NCBI GenBank assembly: GCA_030267565.1
Contig: BRXU01000002.1
Location: 7,507,001 to 7,571,000, forward strand
Direction of reading: 5' to 3'
Length of the DNA: 64,000 nt
Origin: Pleodorina starrii
Taxonomy: Eukaryota; Chlorophyta; Chlorophyceae; Chlamydomonadales; Volvocaceae
Shown here piece by piece: positions 37,294 to 49,966 of the stretch. The translations under genes and the position numbers were made by a program. Below the pieces are notes generated by a model. That model saw nothing but the letters and a program-made list of their open reading frames with translations, ran no database searches and was not told where the DNA came from. Every line of letters starts with the position of its first letter. The stretch's first letter is position 1.

Positions 37294-40200
37294 ATGAGCC
37301 GGGGCAACGAAGCGCGAGGACCAGTCAGGACCGGGGGGCAAGAGCCGCTGGGGGTTACCACGGGCCCTGGGGCAGCTACCCGGGCCGGAGCCGGCGCGGC
37401 GGCGGCGCCGGCGTAAGCGGGAAACGGCTCGCGGCCCGTGCGCTGGGTAGCGGCGGAAGCGGCGTCCCGGCGGCGGCGGCGGCGGTGTTGTACGACGGTG
37501 ATGCGCCGCTGCCGGGCGGTTCGGCGGCGGCGGCGGCAGCGGGGGTGTTTTCGGCGTCGGCACCCTCGTCGCTGCCGCCGGCGTCGGAAGCGGCGGCGTC
37601 ACCACAGCCCTCGCCCTTTCCCCCCTCGCCCTCGACATCAGCCGCTCCAGCGCCAGCGGCGGTGCAAGCCCCCGTTGCCGCTCTGCCATTACAGCGCAGC
37701 GCGCCCACTGCGACGACGGTTTCCCCGCCAACGGCAGCTGCCGCCTCCTCCAGCCCCTGCCTGTCGCCGCCCACCGCAGTAGCGGCAGCAGCAGAAGCAT
37801 CGCCGCTACAAGTGCCTGCCAGCCTGCCGTCTGCATCCGCCGTTGCCTCCACCCCTGCCGCCCCCACCGCCCCCAGCGTAATAATCCCGTCGCTTGAGGA
37901 CCGTTCCAACGGCCTAGGTGAGAGCTGGGCGGCCCCGGTCTTTATGTCTCACCATCTCTCTCTTTCTCTCTTTCTCTCTCTCTCCCTGTCTCTGCCTCTT
38001 TCTTCCTTTCGCTCTCTCTCTCTCTGTCTCTGCCTCTCTCTCTGTCTCTGACTCTTTCTCCTTGTGGGCGTGATTGCGTCTGCCGCTGAGGCTGAGGCTG
38101 AACTCACGCCTACGCTCACTGCCGCCCAGGAGGGAGGGAGAAACGTGCCGTGATCCACCATCCGCATCGCCTCATCGCAACCTCCCAACGAAGTCCGGGC
38201 CCTTGCCGGTGCCCTTGCCGGTGCCGGTGCGTTCCCAGCTCCGGCGCCGCGCGCCCGCGCGGTGCGCACACCCAGTCTGTCTGCTTGGACTGTCCTACAT
38301 AACCCCACCTCCACTCCCCCCGCCCCTAGAAGCACGAACGTCCGACCTGTCGTGACCTGGTCCGCTGTACTACCGTTCCTCGGACATCCCCACGCCAGCC
38401 CCCGACCCCTCTCCCCCGTTATAAAACGAAAACGAAGACACCGTGGATCCATTCCGTCAGTACGCCCCGCCCTCACTCGACCACACCCGCGCAGGCCGGC
38501 TGGGGCGGCTCAGCTACCGCCTCATCCTAGCGTACGACGGTACGGAGTACTGCGGATGGCAGCTGCAGCCTTCGGCCCCCACCGTACAGCGGACCCTGGA
38601 GGGCGCGCTGTGTACGGTGCTGAGGGAGGAGCGGGCGGTGCTGGGGGTGCGCGCGGCGGGGCGGACCGACTCGGGGGTGCACGCGCGGGGGCAGGTGCGT
38701 GTGGGCGGGCGGGGGCGTGTGGGCGGGGGCGTGTGGGGTATAGTTTAAGTGACAGAACGAGGCGTGTGGGTGTGTGGGTACGGGCCGGGGTGTGCAGTGG
38801 GCGGCCCTCCCTCCCTCCCTCCCTCCCCATACCTCCGTGCACGTGTGTGTGTGTGGGGGGGGGGGGCGTGTGTGGGGAAGGGATGGGAGGGGAGGCGTTC
38901 CCCGGTGCCGGCACCGCATACAGACAACCCGACAGAATGGATGCAGCAGGTGTGTACCCGAATGGATGTCGCTGCGAGGTGTCGCTGCGGCGGGTTTCGG
39001 GGGCCTTGCCTGGTTGTGCGCGTGTGTGTGTTTGGGGGTAAACTAACGTGTCATGTCACGTGTCGTGTTGCCGGGTATGGAGCGCGCTATCGAGGCGCAC
39101 GCGTGGCAGCCCCCGCATCAAAGTAAGGGAAACGGAGCCTGGCGCAGACCTGGCCTGCTGATATCCGCACCAGCAGTCGCGCCCTCCTAGTGACTCACCC
39201 GGGCCGCCCCGGGCTCGGCCGTACTGCCGTACTCAGGTGGTCCAGTTCAGCTGCAACCGGGAGCTCGACGTGGCCAAGATGCCGTACAAGCTCAATTCCG
39301 TACTGCCGCACGACATTCGTGTGCTGCGCCTGACCCGTACGGCACCCGACTTCAGCGTCACCTGCAGCGCCCTGGGGAAGGTACGGGACTGGGACTGGCA
39401 GGCAGCCGGGCTGGCTGGCTGGCTGGCTGGCTGCCGGGCCGCGGAGCCGGGAAGTTCCTTCTCTTACCCCTTCGTCTTTCCCGGCCCCCTCGTCTTTCCC
39501 GGCCCCCTCGTCCCCCTCCCCCAACCCACCGCCTCCATGTCATGCCACCTCAACACGCACGAGCGCCGCCGCCGAACCGCGTCACTCAGTGTTCGTGTCA
39601 TCCCAATTTCCTTGCAGACGGCGCCACCACGCGCGACCCCGCCCTCCCCCTCTCCCCCTTTCCCCTTTCCTGTCGAGACGATTCGTTCACTTCCCTGCCC
39701 CTCACCTCCCGAATGGGGACGCCCTACCCCAATTTTCCCGTGTCATCCCCCCTCCCCAATTTTCCCCGGTTTCGGTCAGCCATCCTTCGCTCTCACTTCC
39801 CGTAACCCGCCCGGCTGCCCCCTCCCCGCATGCTTTTCCCCCGCGTGCCTCCTCCTTCTTCTTCCGCCGCGCGCTTGCTCACTGCTACCTCAGTGCTACC
39901 ACTACAGCCTGACCAACGCGGAGGCGCACGACCCGCTGCGCCACCGCTACTGCCTGCACGTGCGCCGGCCGCTGGACCTTGCGGCCATGAGGACCGCCGC
40001 GGCGGCACTGGAGGGCACCCACGACTTCACGCAGTTCTCCAACATTGGTGCGTGCGTGGGAAGTGGGGAGCCGCCGTGCTGCCATTCACACAGGATATCA
40101 AAGTATCTCCCTTCCTTTCTTTTCTTTATAAAGGATACATTACGGGTCGTACATATATCTTGAGTCTTACATTTATCGTGGGTCTTACATTAACGAGTGC

Positions 40201-42270
40201 GGCTTTAGGGAAGGCACGCTCGTTCTTCTGCTGTATACTGGCCGTTTGGTACAGTACGGGTATCTGATGTTCATAATGACACGTGCCTTTGTGCGGGTTG
40301 TTGTGTTTATTGTTGTGCCTTTTGTTGCCGGGTCGGCATGTACCGGTATTTCCGCTGTCGTTGCCGCACCGCGCCGCACCGTAGGCGAGGAGGCGGGCCG
40401 GCCGCGGCGGCGCAACCCGGTCAAGACGCTGCGGCGCGTGGAGGTGGTGGAGCTGGGAGGCGAGTCGACGCCGGGAGGCATTCGGATCGAGGTGCGTGTG
40501 TGCGTCCGTGCAGGTGTGTGTAAGTGTGTGCGTGCACGTGCGTGCGCCAGGTGTCCGTTCTCGCTGCTGTTTGCTGTTAAACGAATCGGTTGGCACTTGG
40601 CACTTGACGGACCCGAAGGATGGCCACCCAGTGCATGCATACCGCTCCTGACACAGTGCCGTTGTCCTCCGTTGTTGTTTTCTTTTTCAGTGGGCTCCAG
40701 AGCGCTGTGTCGCTGCTATGCACACGGGGTCGTCCTAGGGTCGTATGCCGAGGGGCCCGGATCTGGCTGACTGGGCTCCAGACCACCGTCCCAGCATCGC
40801 TGCTTGCGGCCTCAACCTGGCTGGCTCTGCAGTGCAGCGGCGCTGCAGTGCAGTGCAGTGGCTTTTTTTTGGGGGGGGGGAAATTGTATGGGCGGGAATC
40901 GGGAAACTCCGCCACGTTCCCCGCAACGCAGTGGCCGGCCCTGCCCCCGTCCCCCTCGCCGTCGCCGTCCGTCCATCGGCCTTCGCGCTGCCTGACGCAC
41001 CGCAGCGGGCCCCGCATGACCGGGTCTTGAGGATTCCCCGTGCCCCTGACGCTGGCCCTACCTCCCAGCCGCCCCCCGTGCCGAATGACGTGCCGGACAC
41101 GTCTGGGCTGATGCCCAGTCACGTGCGGTGACGTTCTGGTCGCACGTGTGGTGTTGACGTGCCGTGCCAAAAACTGACACATGCGCTGTTCCTGTTGCCG
41201 ACCATGGCAATGCCCAACAGGTGGAGGGCAGCGGCTTTCTGTACAAGATGGTACGGCACATCTCGGGGGCGCTTGTGGCGGTGGGGGAGGGCCGACTGCC
41301 GGTGGCGACCATTGGCCAGATGCTCGAGGTCGGAAACAACGCGCCGCCGGGTGAGGCGCCGTGGCGGGGGTTCGGTGGGGAGGGGCTTGGGCCGGGGGCA
41401 TATGGGGGGAGGTTGGGAGCCGGCAGGGCGGCGGCGGGGGGTGGCCCGGGCATCAGGGTCGGGGCTGGGCCTGTAGTAATTCCAAAAGGAGGAAAGTGTC
41501 CCTCCGTGTCCTCAAATCGACCACTCGATGGCCTGTACTTTGTACTGGGGCAATAGCGTTGCAGTGCAACAAGGCTACAAGGGGTGCACCGCGGAACGAA
41601 CAAGGGGTGAACTGCTGCTGGCTTTGAGGTCGCTGTGCCACTGGGGTGAGGGCAGTGCACTGATGATCCGACCCGACCCGACCCGCGGTTCCCTTCCCGC
41701 CCCCGCAGGCTGCCACGGTACGTACCGCGGCTACAACGTGGCCCCCGCCAAGGGGCTGTGCCTTCACCAGGTGTTCTATGACCCAGGGGTCGACGACCCC
41801 AGGTAAGGCTGCACCTGCGTGATAGGAAGTTTCTTTTCTTTCGGTGGTGAGCGGTCACGACTCGTTCCTCGGTGCGCCAGGCCTCACCGCTCTTCCGCAT
41901 GCGAAGCTCCCAGTGCTGGCAGTAGTGTGCCTCAGCCCCCCACGGCTCCTGAAAGGCGGAAATGAGCCGGAAGGCTTTCGCGACAGCTGAGATCCAAACG
42001 CGTCCAAACCCAATTTGCTCGTGATGCCAACCACACACGTCAGGCCCCCTCTGAACATGTTGCCGCCACTCTGATTCCTAGCGGGCGGCAATTACGTTCG
42101 TCCAGTTCCCGGATGCAGTTCTATGTTGCGGCCCCCCGTATTCGTTCCCCAACTCCTCACGAACTGTCTCACTCCCGTCTCGCAGCGTGTTGCTGTACCC
42201 CGAGCTGCGGCACGACGAGTACGGCAGGCTGCTGGAGAGCATCCCGGACGCGCGATCTGATGAGGACTGA
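37294..42270 (+). CDS. tRNA pseudouridine synthase, TruA family
   Basis: TruA-type enzymes convert uridines in the tRNA anticodon arm to pseudouridine. Nine exons: 37294-37412, 37700-37917, 38495-38694, 39237-39380, 39894-40047, 40385-40491, 41221-41350, 41709-41802, 42186-42270; 416 aa, every junction in phase. Diagnostic motifs: [43 protein letters not shown], with the catalytic Asp in [59 protein letters not shown]; and a C-terminal [21 protein letters not shown]. Exons 3-9 are secure. Exons 1-2 (about 112 residues, Ala/Pro/Thr-rich, plausibly an organelle-targeting extension) are inferred: no in-frame ATG exists upstream of exon 3 in the frame of 37700-37917, and the ATG at 37294 reaches it by a GTAAGC...CGCAG intron with matching phase. 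The product may be plastidial or mitochondrial. Stop at 42268-42270. Confidence 0.85.
37957..38062. repeat. CT-rich microsatellite in a TruA-gene intron
   Basis: An imperfect run of TCTC with TTTC and CTGT interruptions, beginning about 40 bp after the donor at 37918. Confidence 0.85.
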
Positions 42271-43269
42271 GCAGGGTCTGATGAGGACTGGGTGTGCGGG
42301 ACCCGGTTCCGTACACTCTGGAATGTCAGAACGTGAAGCTGGAGTGCTGTGGACTCGCGCTACAGCTCTCCTCCATGCACTCGATGGAAGGCGGGATCTC
42401 TAGCCGATGTCAAGAGGGATCGCCGGACTGAAGCGCAGGTGACGCCCACCACACTTTGTTGCGGTGATGTTGAGGCCCAGATGCAAAGCGGGCAAAGAGG
42501 GCCAGCGGTCGTGCGCCTGGATTGTTTATTCTACGGAACGGTGTGGGGCAGCAGCTGCGGTGCGAAGGCGGGGCAGCGATGGATTCATGAGGAGTCAGGA
42601 TATGGAGCTTCTCTGCACCCTTTACGTCGTTCTGCCGATTTCGGAACCACTGGGCTCACGAGGCTCGTTCGTTCAGGAGGCGGGAGACAGCACCGGCTGT
42701 GTTGCGGCTTTTCGCCGGGAACGGAATCTGCAGCGGTGCAGTGTGCCCCGGACAGGCCTAAACCAGGCAGTTGCGCGCGTGCATGTTGTGTGCTGCAAAC
42801 ACATCAGCTCGGCATCTCTACACGTCGTGGGTGTCCCCACACGCGACATCGAAAACCTGCCCAGCCCGGGCTCTCGCCGTTTCAAGGAGCGGCGGTGCCC
42901 CCAACACCCCCCGCCGCGCACTTTCCAGCGCGGGCGGGCAGCGGAGGGGGGCCCCTGCACACCTTGACTCGGCGACGGAACAAGGTACCCGTAGGATTGC
43001 AGCCTGAAGCCAGCCAGGAGCCTGCAGCAGCATTGGCGCTGCGGCAGTGCGCATTCGTCGGGTGAAGTGCACACCGTTTGGGGGACACTGTGCTTGAAAG
43101 CGTTGCAAGGTGCGCCGCAAATACGGTAGTGTATAATACGGTACTGTACCACCGCCGTGACGACCGCACATCACTTTCATGGCCAGCAATCTACGCCACA
43201 CAATCGCGCGGGCCGCACTGCCCACGAACCAGCCGTGTCGATTACCAAACAAGGCGGGCAGGCAGGCAG
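42271..43269. other. Convergent 3' flank between TruA and coiled-coil genes
   Basis: About 1 kb between two stop codons facing each other. I saw no TGTAA on either strand here. Short ORFs on both strands overlap each other and show no family features; the stretch probably consists of the two 3' UTRs. Confidence 0.4.
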
Positions 43270-46200
43270 CTAGGAGTCCTTCTGGGCCGACACGAGCCGC
43301 TGCTGCCGTACTGCCAAGGCTTGCCGTACGACGCCGGCTTTGGCCGCGTCGGTGTGGCCCAGCGGCGTCGTCCCAACTGGGACGTGCACCAGGGACTTGG
43401 AGGAGGCGGAGGCAGAGGCGACAGACGCTCCCTTGCTGCTGCCGCCGTCGCTCCAGGGCGGCCGGTTCTGTAGCAAGTGGAGGCGCACGGCAGGGCCGAC
43501 ACGGCGGAAAACATTTGCGTCAGGGTGACCGAAAACTCACCCCGAGTGATCCTACACCACCTCTTTCTTCCCCCAATGGGTTGCAACTACGGGTTGCGCC
43601 CCCGGCAGACGGTCCAGGCTGGGGCTCGGGTGAGAAACATTTTACCACATAACCCCATTAAGCTGCCTGGGAAATGTTGAAGGTCCGCGTTGAGGGCCGC
43701 TATGGACTCATGCAACCAACGCCTGCTCAAAGCTGTACGTATGCTCCCAATCGTCAACCCCCCTTGCCTTGCCCTGTCCTCACTCTGGCGGAACCCCGGC
43801 CTGCAGCCAGCCGCGGACCAGCCTCCCAACCCCCTCACCCCACCCGCCCCAGATCGCAGCCCTGGGTCTCTTCCACATGACACCCTTCCCCCTCCCCCGG
43901 CCCTCCCCCTTCCCCAACCTCCTCCGACCCGACCCCGAACCCCTCCCCGACCCCGACCGTCCATCACCCGACCCCGACCGTCACCGCCGCCATCATCACA
44001 CACGGCATCCCCGACATGCGCGTGCCTTTACCCCACTCTCGGAGCTCGCCCTCCCGCCCATTCCCGCCTTCCTCTTACCTGCTTGCCCCCCGCTCGCCTA
44101 GCTCCGGACGCCGCAGCGACGGAACCCACCGTAGACATCGCCACGGACCCCGTTGACGCGCTCGCTGCCAGCCCGGACCGCGGCCCAGCGCCAGCCACCG
44201 CGGAGCCGGTGGTAGTCCCGGCGGGCTCGCTCGGCTGCGACCACTCGCGCACCACCACCTGTGGCGGCTTGCGACCCGAGGCCTGCTGCTGCTGCAGCTG
44301 CCGCGCTGCCGCCACGGCGGTCTGCTGCTCCGTCTTGGCCTGCCACAGCTCGCCCTGCTGCTTCTGCAGCTGCATGCGCAGGTCTGCAACCTGCAGGGCG
44401 GGTGGAGGGGGTAAAAGAAATCGGCCCGGGACGAGGGAACGCAACACAGTTACCTGGGATGGAGGGAGGAGGATGGTAAAAAGAAAATACCGCAGCGGAG
44501 ACGGAGACGGCGTTAGCGAACGGACCCGGAACCCGGGTGGAGGGGGCCGCGAGGGCGCGGCAGGGCGGCGCACGACAGGGCAGGGACAAGGCAGATCAGT
44601 GCGCGCGTGGGGGGAAGCATTTGGCACATCGTGCCTGTTAGGACTCCGCGGTAAGCAAGTGCCACGTGTTACGTAATACGCGCCGTTTGGGGAGAGAGAG
44701 GAAAGGCCTGAGCCTATAGTCTAGATGCAGGGAAAGACACACGGGACCGGGGAGGCACGCTGTGACGCTGAGCACCGGAGAACGTCGCTCTTGCCGGCAG
44801 GTACGCACGTATCCGAGGAGGTCATTCCTCGTTGTTGGGAATGCTGATTCCAACAGTCCAACAGTCCCATCCCCCAGCGCAGCTCTGGCCCCCTTGCATT
44901 CGCCCCCAATCCCAATCCCACACATCCCCGCCGCCCCGTTCCCTCCCCCCCCTCCCGGCCCTGCCTGCTCCAGCAGCCGCTTGTTCTCTCCGATGAGCGT
45001 CATGCAGTGCTGCGACCGGCTCTCCACCTGCTGCTTCAGGTGCGAGTTGTCGGCGGCAAGCTCTGTCGTGGGCGATAAGGAACAAACCGCCGTGGGCAGG
45101 GAATTAGGGGCAAGGCCAACACGTAGGGAGGTAGGGTGATGGCGAGGCGGGAGGGAGGGAAGCAATTGCGGCCAAGGATGGGGCAGCAACGCCCTTCCCA
45201 GGGAAATGAGGGTCGAACAGGAGGTGACGGGTTGAGGTCGCGCACAGCATCGGGCGTCGCCGCGCGACAGCGACGTTGGCGGGCATGCAGGAGGGGTGGC
45301 CGATGGTCGGCTTTTTGGTTGGTCGCTGTGTCAGCTTTCACTCGTAAACCAGAAGGGGAGCGGCCGCGGCCGCAGCCGCAGCAGGGGCAGCATAAGCGGC
45401 GGTGAGAAGAGGCGAGAAGGGTCGAGAGGAGTCAGCATGCGGGGTCCCACCTCGAGAGGTGGGCAGGTCCCATAGGCCACAGAAGATGGGAACCGTGGCA
45501 CCAACGTGGTCGCCCCCTCCCCTTCTCCATGGGCCCTCGACCCCATGACCCCTTGGCCGTCCCTGAGGTCGTCACCATGTGCTGATGCTACCAACTCCAC
45601 CCCTCCCCCCATCAGGTACGTCGGTAAGTATTGCAGGGCCCGGGTCCGCTTGCGTTGTCTCCGTCCCTACTTCGCTGCGGTATCATCTTCATTACCCCCG
45701 CGCCCTTCCACCACGCACCCTTGTTTTCCTCCCGCAGGGCTTTGCTGGCTGCGCGCGCGTCATCCAGCTCCTGCGCAAACGAGAGAAACCAGGGCAGTAC
45801 GCGTGATGAGCATATGGGTTGCTACGTGGCTTGTCGGTAAACTAGGTGCGCAGCCTCCTTCAGTCCTTTTTACGCATGTGTAACGTGCAACCTCCAAGCC
45901 CCCGACAGTTGGATGGCAACCCCGGCCCGCGTCCCCCAGCAGCTAGCCACCTGGATGAACGCTTTGGCTTCTGACTCGGACAGCCCCAGCTTTTTGCGAA
46001 TCTGCTCCAGCTTGCTGGACGTCAGCTGCTTCTGGTGGACTGTCTTGGCGAGCTCTGAGCGGAGCACGGCGTTGTCTGCCGAGATTTTCTGTAGCTCCTG
46101 TGTCAAACTGGACACCTCCATCGTAAGCTGCCTGTGCTCGTCCGCGCGCTCCAGGCGCTCCCGTGCGAGCTCCGCCTGAAGGTTGTCGATTATGCTCTGC

Positions 46201-46409
46201 GACCTCGCCTTCTCGGACAGCAGCTCGGGCAGCTGCACGTCCTGTAGCTGCTGGTTCTGAGACTCGGTTTGCTCCAGCCTTTGTTGAAGTCCATCGTGTT
46301 GCAGCTTCCATTGCCGGACTTCCGACTCCAAGTCTGCTATGCGGCATTCATTATCAGCTGCCTTACGCTCATAGTAGGCCCATGGGCCGTGTAGACTAAG
46401 AGCTTTCAT
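43270..46409 (-). CDS. Coiled-coil protein, unrecognised family
   Basis: Minus-strand exons 46409-45951, 45770-45719, 45062-44965, 44390-44079 and 43467-43270 keep phase and give 372 aa. The first 250 residues are almost all coiled coil: heptads such as LESEVRQWKLQHDGLQQRLE, LTQELQKISADNAVLRSEL and LEQIRKKLGLSESEAKAFIQ, then ELAADNSHLKQQVESRSQ. The tail is Gln-, Ala- and Ser-rich (QLQQQQASGRKPPQVVVREW) and ends VRQQRLVSAQKDS. A centrosomal, ciliary or tethering role would fit such a protein, but nothing seen proves one. The donor of intron 3 is uncertain: the coil reads through best with GAGCAG|GCAGGG (a GC donor), while a later in-phase GTGCGT at about 44815-44810 would add about 50 Gly-rich residues. 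A further exon near 43620-43740 has a good acceptor but the wrong phase and was left out. The ATG faces the coilin start 392 bp away. Confidence 0.65.
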
Positions 46410-46801
46410 TCGGCGCTACTGGTCGTGAATCGCCCGCTGGGCTTGACTCGGGGATAAATGTGAGGTCGGATGTCGGAGGTTTATACATAAAGTGCCATAT
46501 ATCATAAAGTATAGGGAGTATCAGCGAATGCTCTAAGTTGGCCGCTTTCGCCCGCGAGCTGTGCACGGGTGTCGTTCAGTTCACAGCATGGATCCTGACG
46601 CAGAACATTCCACCCTCGGGCTTTGCGGTCTATCCTTCCCCTGAACACCCTTTGTCATACGTAGAATATTTACAGCACATCACCGAATGAGGACTAGGCC
46701 CTGACTTACAGGGGCATGCAGCATCGCGGAAAAGCCATACTCGTTTTGCTAAACTGCGGCCTGAGCACCATTTTTATGGACGCATAATATCAGACGAAAC
46801 G
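46410..46801. promoter_or_regulatory. Divergent promoter region, coiled-coil gene and coilin
   Basis: 392 bp between two divergent ATGs. AT-rich words (ATACATAAAG, CATATATCATAAAG at about 46480-46507) stand out against the GC-rich exons. Probably shared 5' flanks; no defined element. Confidence 0.4.
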
Positions 46802-49800
46802 ATGCAGAGGCTGCGCCTCGAGCTGTCGGAGGCGTTGCTGACGCCATTTATACGGGAGCAGGGCTTGAGCCGCTGCTGGTGGGTCTCGTACAGGGTGTTC
46901 ATCAAACCCCGTCAGGGGTGTGGCGATAAACTGACCGTGCCACCGCGGTGCCCGCAGGTTTTGGCCGAGCCCCGCCGCCGTCACCATCGCCGATTTTGCG
47001 CGAGAGGTTTGTGCCCCCGGGCGACTCACCTAGCCACGCTGGGACGTGGCATTGCAGCATTTGGTTCAGAACGCAGATGCCCCCCTCACACGTCCTCCAA
47101 ACCCCGTCGCCTGCGCACGGCACCAAAACCCAGGGCCGGGCTCAGCACACCGCAGAGGGGTGCTGTTGAATGACCCTCACGCCACCGGCCAGCAAGAAAA
47201 TACTTTCATGGGCCCGCAGACATCCCTCAACGCTGTGCCTGTGGCTTCTGTTGTCGAAAGCCCCAACCGGCAAGCTCTCGCTTTTGCCACGTGTCGCGTG
47301 GAGGCCCTAAACCCGTCCTCGCGGGCTCCCAGCCCCGCTCCCCAACCCTCTTCGCCGACCCTTCATACACCCCGCAACGCAACCCACAACATACCAATGC
47401 CCACACCCCACATAACTCACACGCGTCGAGCAGGAGGGGGTAGCGGCCCCTCACGCCCTTCTCCCACCGCGAGGGGGAGAGTGCTTAGGCGGTCTTTCCG
47501 TCGGGGCTGGGTTAGCAGCCCCTGGCCAGCGTCAGGGCCCGGTCAGATACTGTAACGACACACACACACACACTCACACACACACACTCGACACACCCCG
47601 CACGCTCACACCCGCCACCCCACCCCCCACCCCTCAGCTCCATGCGCACCTCCGGTTGGACTGCCCGGGGGGGCCCGCGGCGCTGCGGCTGGTGCTGGGC
47701 GGCTTCACCCTGCCGCCCGACGGACCCGTGGGACTGCTGCGGGACGGTGACCTGATCGCTGTGCAGAAGCTACAGAAGCACCCGCGGGCGGCCGCGGCCG
47801 CGGTGGGTGGGTGGGTGGGTGGATGGATGGATGGGTGGGTGGATGGGTGGGCGGGTGGGTGGGTGGGTCAAAGGACAAAGAGGGTGCCAGGTGCGGCACC
47901 GGGGTTGCAGACGACATGTGCGGGGCCCCTGCCGAGGCGTGAAACAACCTCGTGCGTAAAAAACATGCGGTCAGAGGACCCGAGGGCAATCTCGTCAGGC
48001 GGCTTCGAGGCGCGCACCGCACACACAACCGCAGACGCAGGAACTCACTCTCCTGCATCTCCGCTATCCCACGGGTCCGTCGAATGACGTGGGTCCGCTG
48101 TCCCACGGGTCCGCTGTCCCACGCGGTCCCTCGAATGACGTTATGTCGGATGTGCCCCCAGCACGGCGAACAACCTCTGACAGATATCGGCGCCTTGGAA
48201 GCTGCAACGACAGTGTATGGCTGTATGCGGTCCAATGTCTGAATTGCGTTGCGGCGCGACACGCAGGGCCTGCCTAATGGAGTCCCACTCGGGGCGGCGG
48301 CTGTGGGACCGCTGCCGATGCTGCTGGAGGCCGGTCCCGCCGGCGGCGGAGCGGCGCACGCGGCGGAGGGAGCCAACGCCCCCGGTAACGACAACGGCAA
48401 CGGCGCCGCGGACGGCAGCGGCGAGGGCGGTGGCAGGAAGCGCAAGCGCGGCGCGGCGGCAGGTAGGAGTGCACGGCAATGCGGCAAGGGATGGGCGTGT
48501 AGCTTGGGTTGGGAGGAATGGGAATGGCGGAGCGCGGTAAGGGGGCCGATGGGAGCGGCGGTCTTAAGGGTTTGTGGCGACAAGGCTGTCTTTCGACAGG
48601 CCTTCAGAGGGTAATGAGGTTCATGTCGCAGTCTTGGTGGTTGAGGTTTTAGGGTTTTAGGACAGCAGCGTCACGTCGGTAGCGCCACGCCATTCAGGGG
48701 CCTGCACTTGATGGTGGTCTGTCGTCAGGCCGTCGTCACCTCCACGCCCCGCCGTGCACATGTTGCATGCAAATTGTTTGTTCGTGGCGGAAATAATCGT
48801 GCCAAACAAACAAGAGAAGCCGGGGCAGGTAGCGGCGTTGATGCACTGCGATCCTTGTCTTTGTGCTGCGCGCGCTGCGGCTTCAGGCCCTGCCGCCGCC
48901 GCCGCCGCCGCTGGGGCTGGCGGTAGCGATGGCAACGTCGACGGCGGAGGCGCCGTGGCGAAGGCGGTACGTGGACAGGCAGAGCGAGGCCTGGAGCAGC
49001 AGCAAGAGGAACAGCAGCAGCCGGCCAAGGCCCGCCGGGTGGCACCTGGCCAACAACAATCAGCGCCAGGGGGCGCAGGTACCCGGGCAGGCGCGGCTCC
49101 TCCTCCTGCTGCTGCTGCTGCTGCTGCGGAGCGGGAGCCGCAGTCCGCTGGGCCAGCGGCAGGGGCGGCTGCGGAGGCCGCAGGAGCGTTCGGCGGTGCG
49201 GGAGCGGGGAGTGGCTCGGTGGGGGTGAGCTCGCAGGGCGGCGACGGCGCTGATGCGGCAACGGACGGGGACATGGAGGAGGCGGGTGCGGTGGAGGCGG
49301 TGGAGGCGGAGGGGAGGAAGCGGGCGAGCCGCAGCGCACGGCGCAAGGCCGCCAAGCGCCGCTTGCGGCGCACGGGCGTCTTGCCGTACAAAGGTACGTC
49401 GGGAGCCGGCGACGAATGCAGACCTGCAGAGGGACGGGCGGGTGGGTGGTTAGAAGGGTTTTAGGAGGGTAGGATGCGCGGCTTGTCTGTCTCTGTCTCT
49501 ATCTCCGTCGCTGCCGCGCTGCTGCGCGGGTGTATCGAAATGGGGCGCCGGTCCAGCGATGTGATGTCCGGCGTCATCCTCTCCGCCGCGCGTGCATGTG
49601 TATTATGTGGGCCCTGTGTGCGCCACTGCTGCGGACAAACCCTCCCCCGCACCCCAGCTCCCGCATCGGCAGCGTCGATGGTGTATCCTTGGCGGCAGCC
49701 TCCGCCGGCCCCTTGACTGGCGGGCGCTGCAGCGCAAGCGAAAGGGCGGACCGCCCGCTTGGCCGGTCGTGTATTCGGCGGTGGATTGGCCTCAGGCGCT

Positions 49801-49935
49801 CCCAACTACCGGAATGTGCTCATGTCCCTTTAGTGACCATGCGCCGGTGATTGGCTGCAGGCGCAGGTGCAGGTGCAGGCGGGAGCAACGCCGCGGGGGC
49901 GGGCCAGCGCCCTGGCGGCAGCCGGAAGGCGCCGA

Positions 49936-49966
<31 letters not shown>

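Noticed and set aside
36516..38051. 511-codon open frame overlapping TMEM42-like exon 3
   Set aside because: No ATG in frame and low complexity. Only its end (37700-37917) is used, as an exon of the TruA-type gene.
43620..43740. Possible extra exon of the coiled-coil gene
   Set aside because: The acceptor is good (CGTACAG) but only a phase-1 reading stays open, while the preceding exon ends in phase 0.
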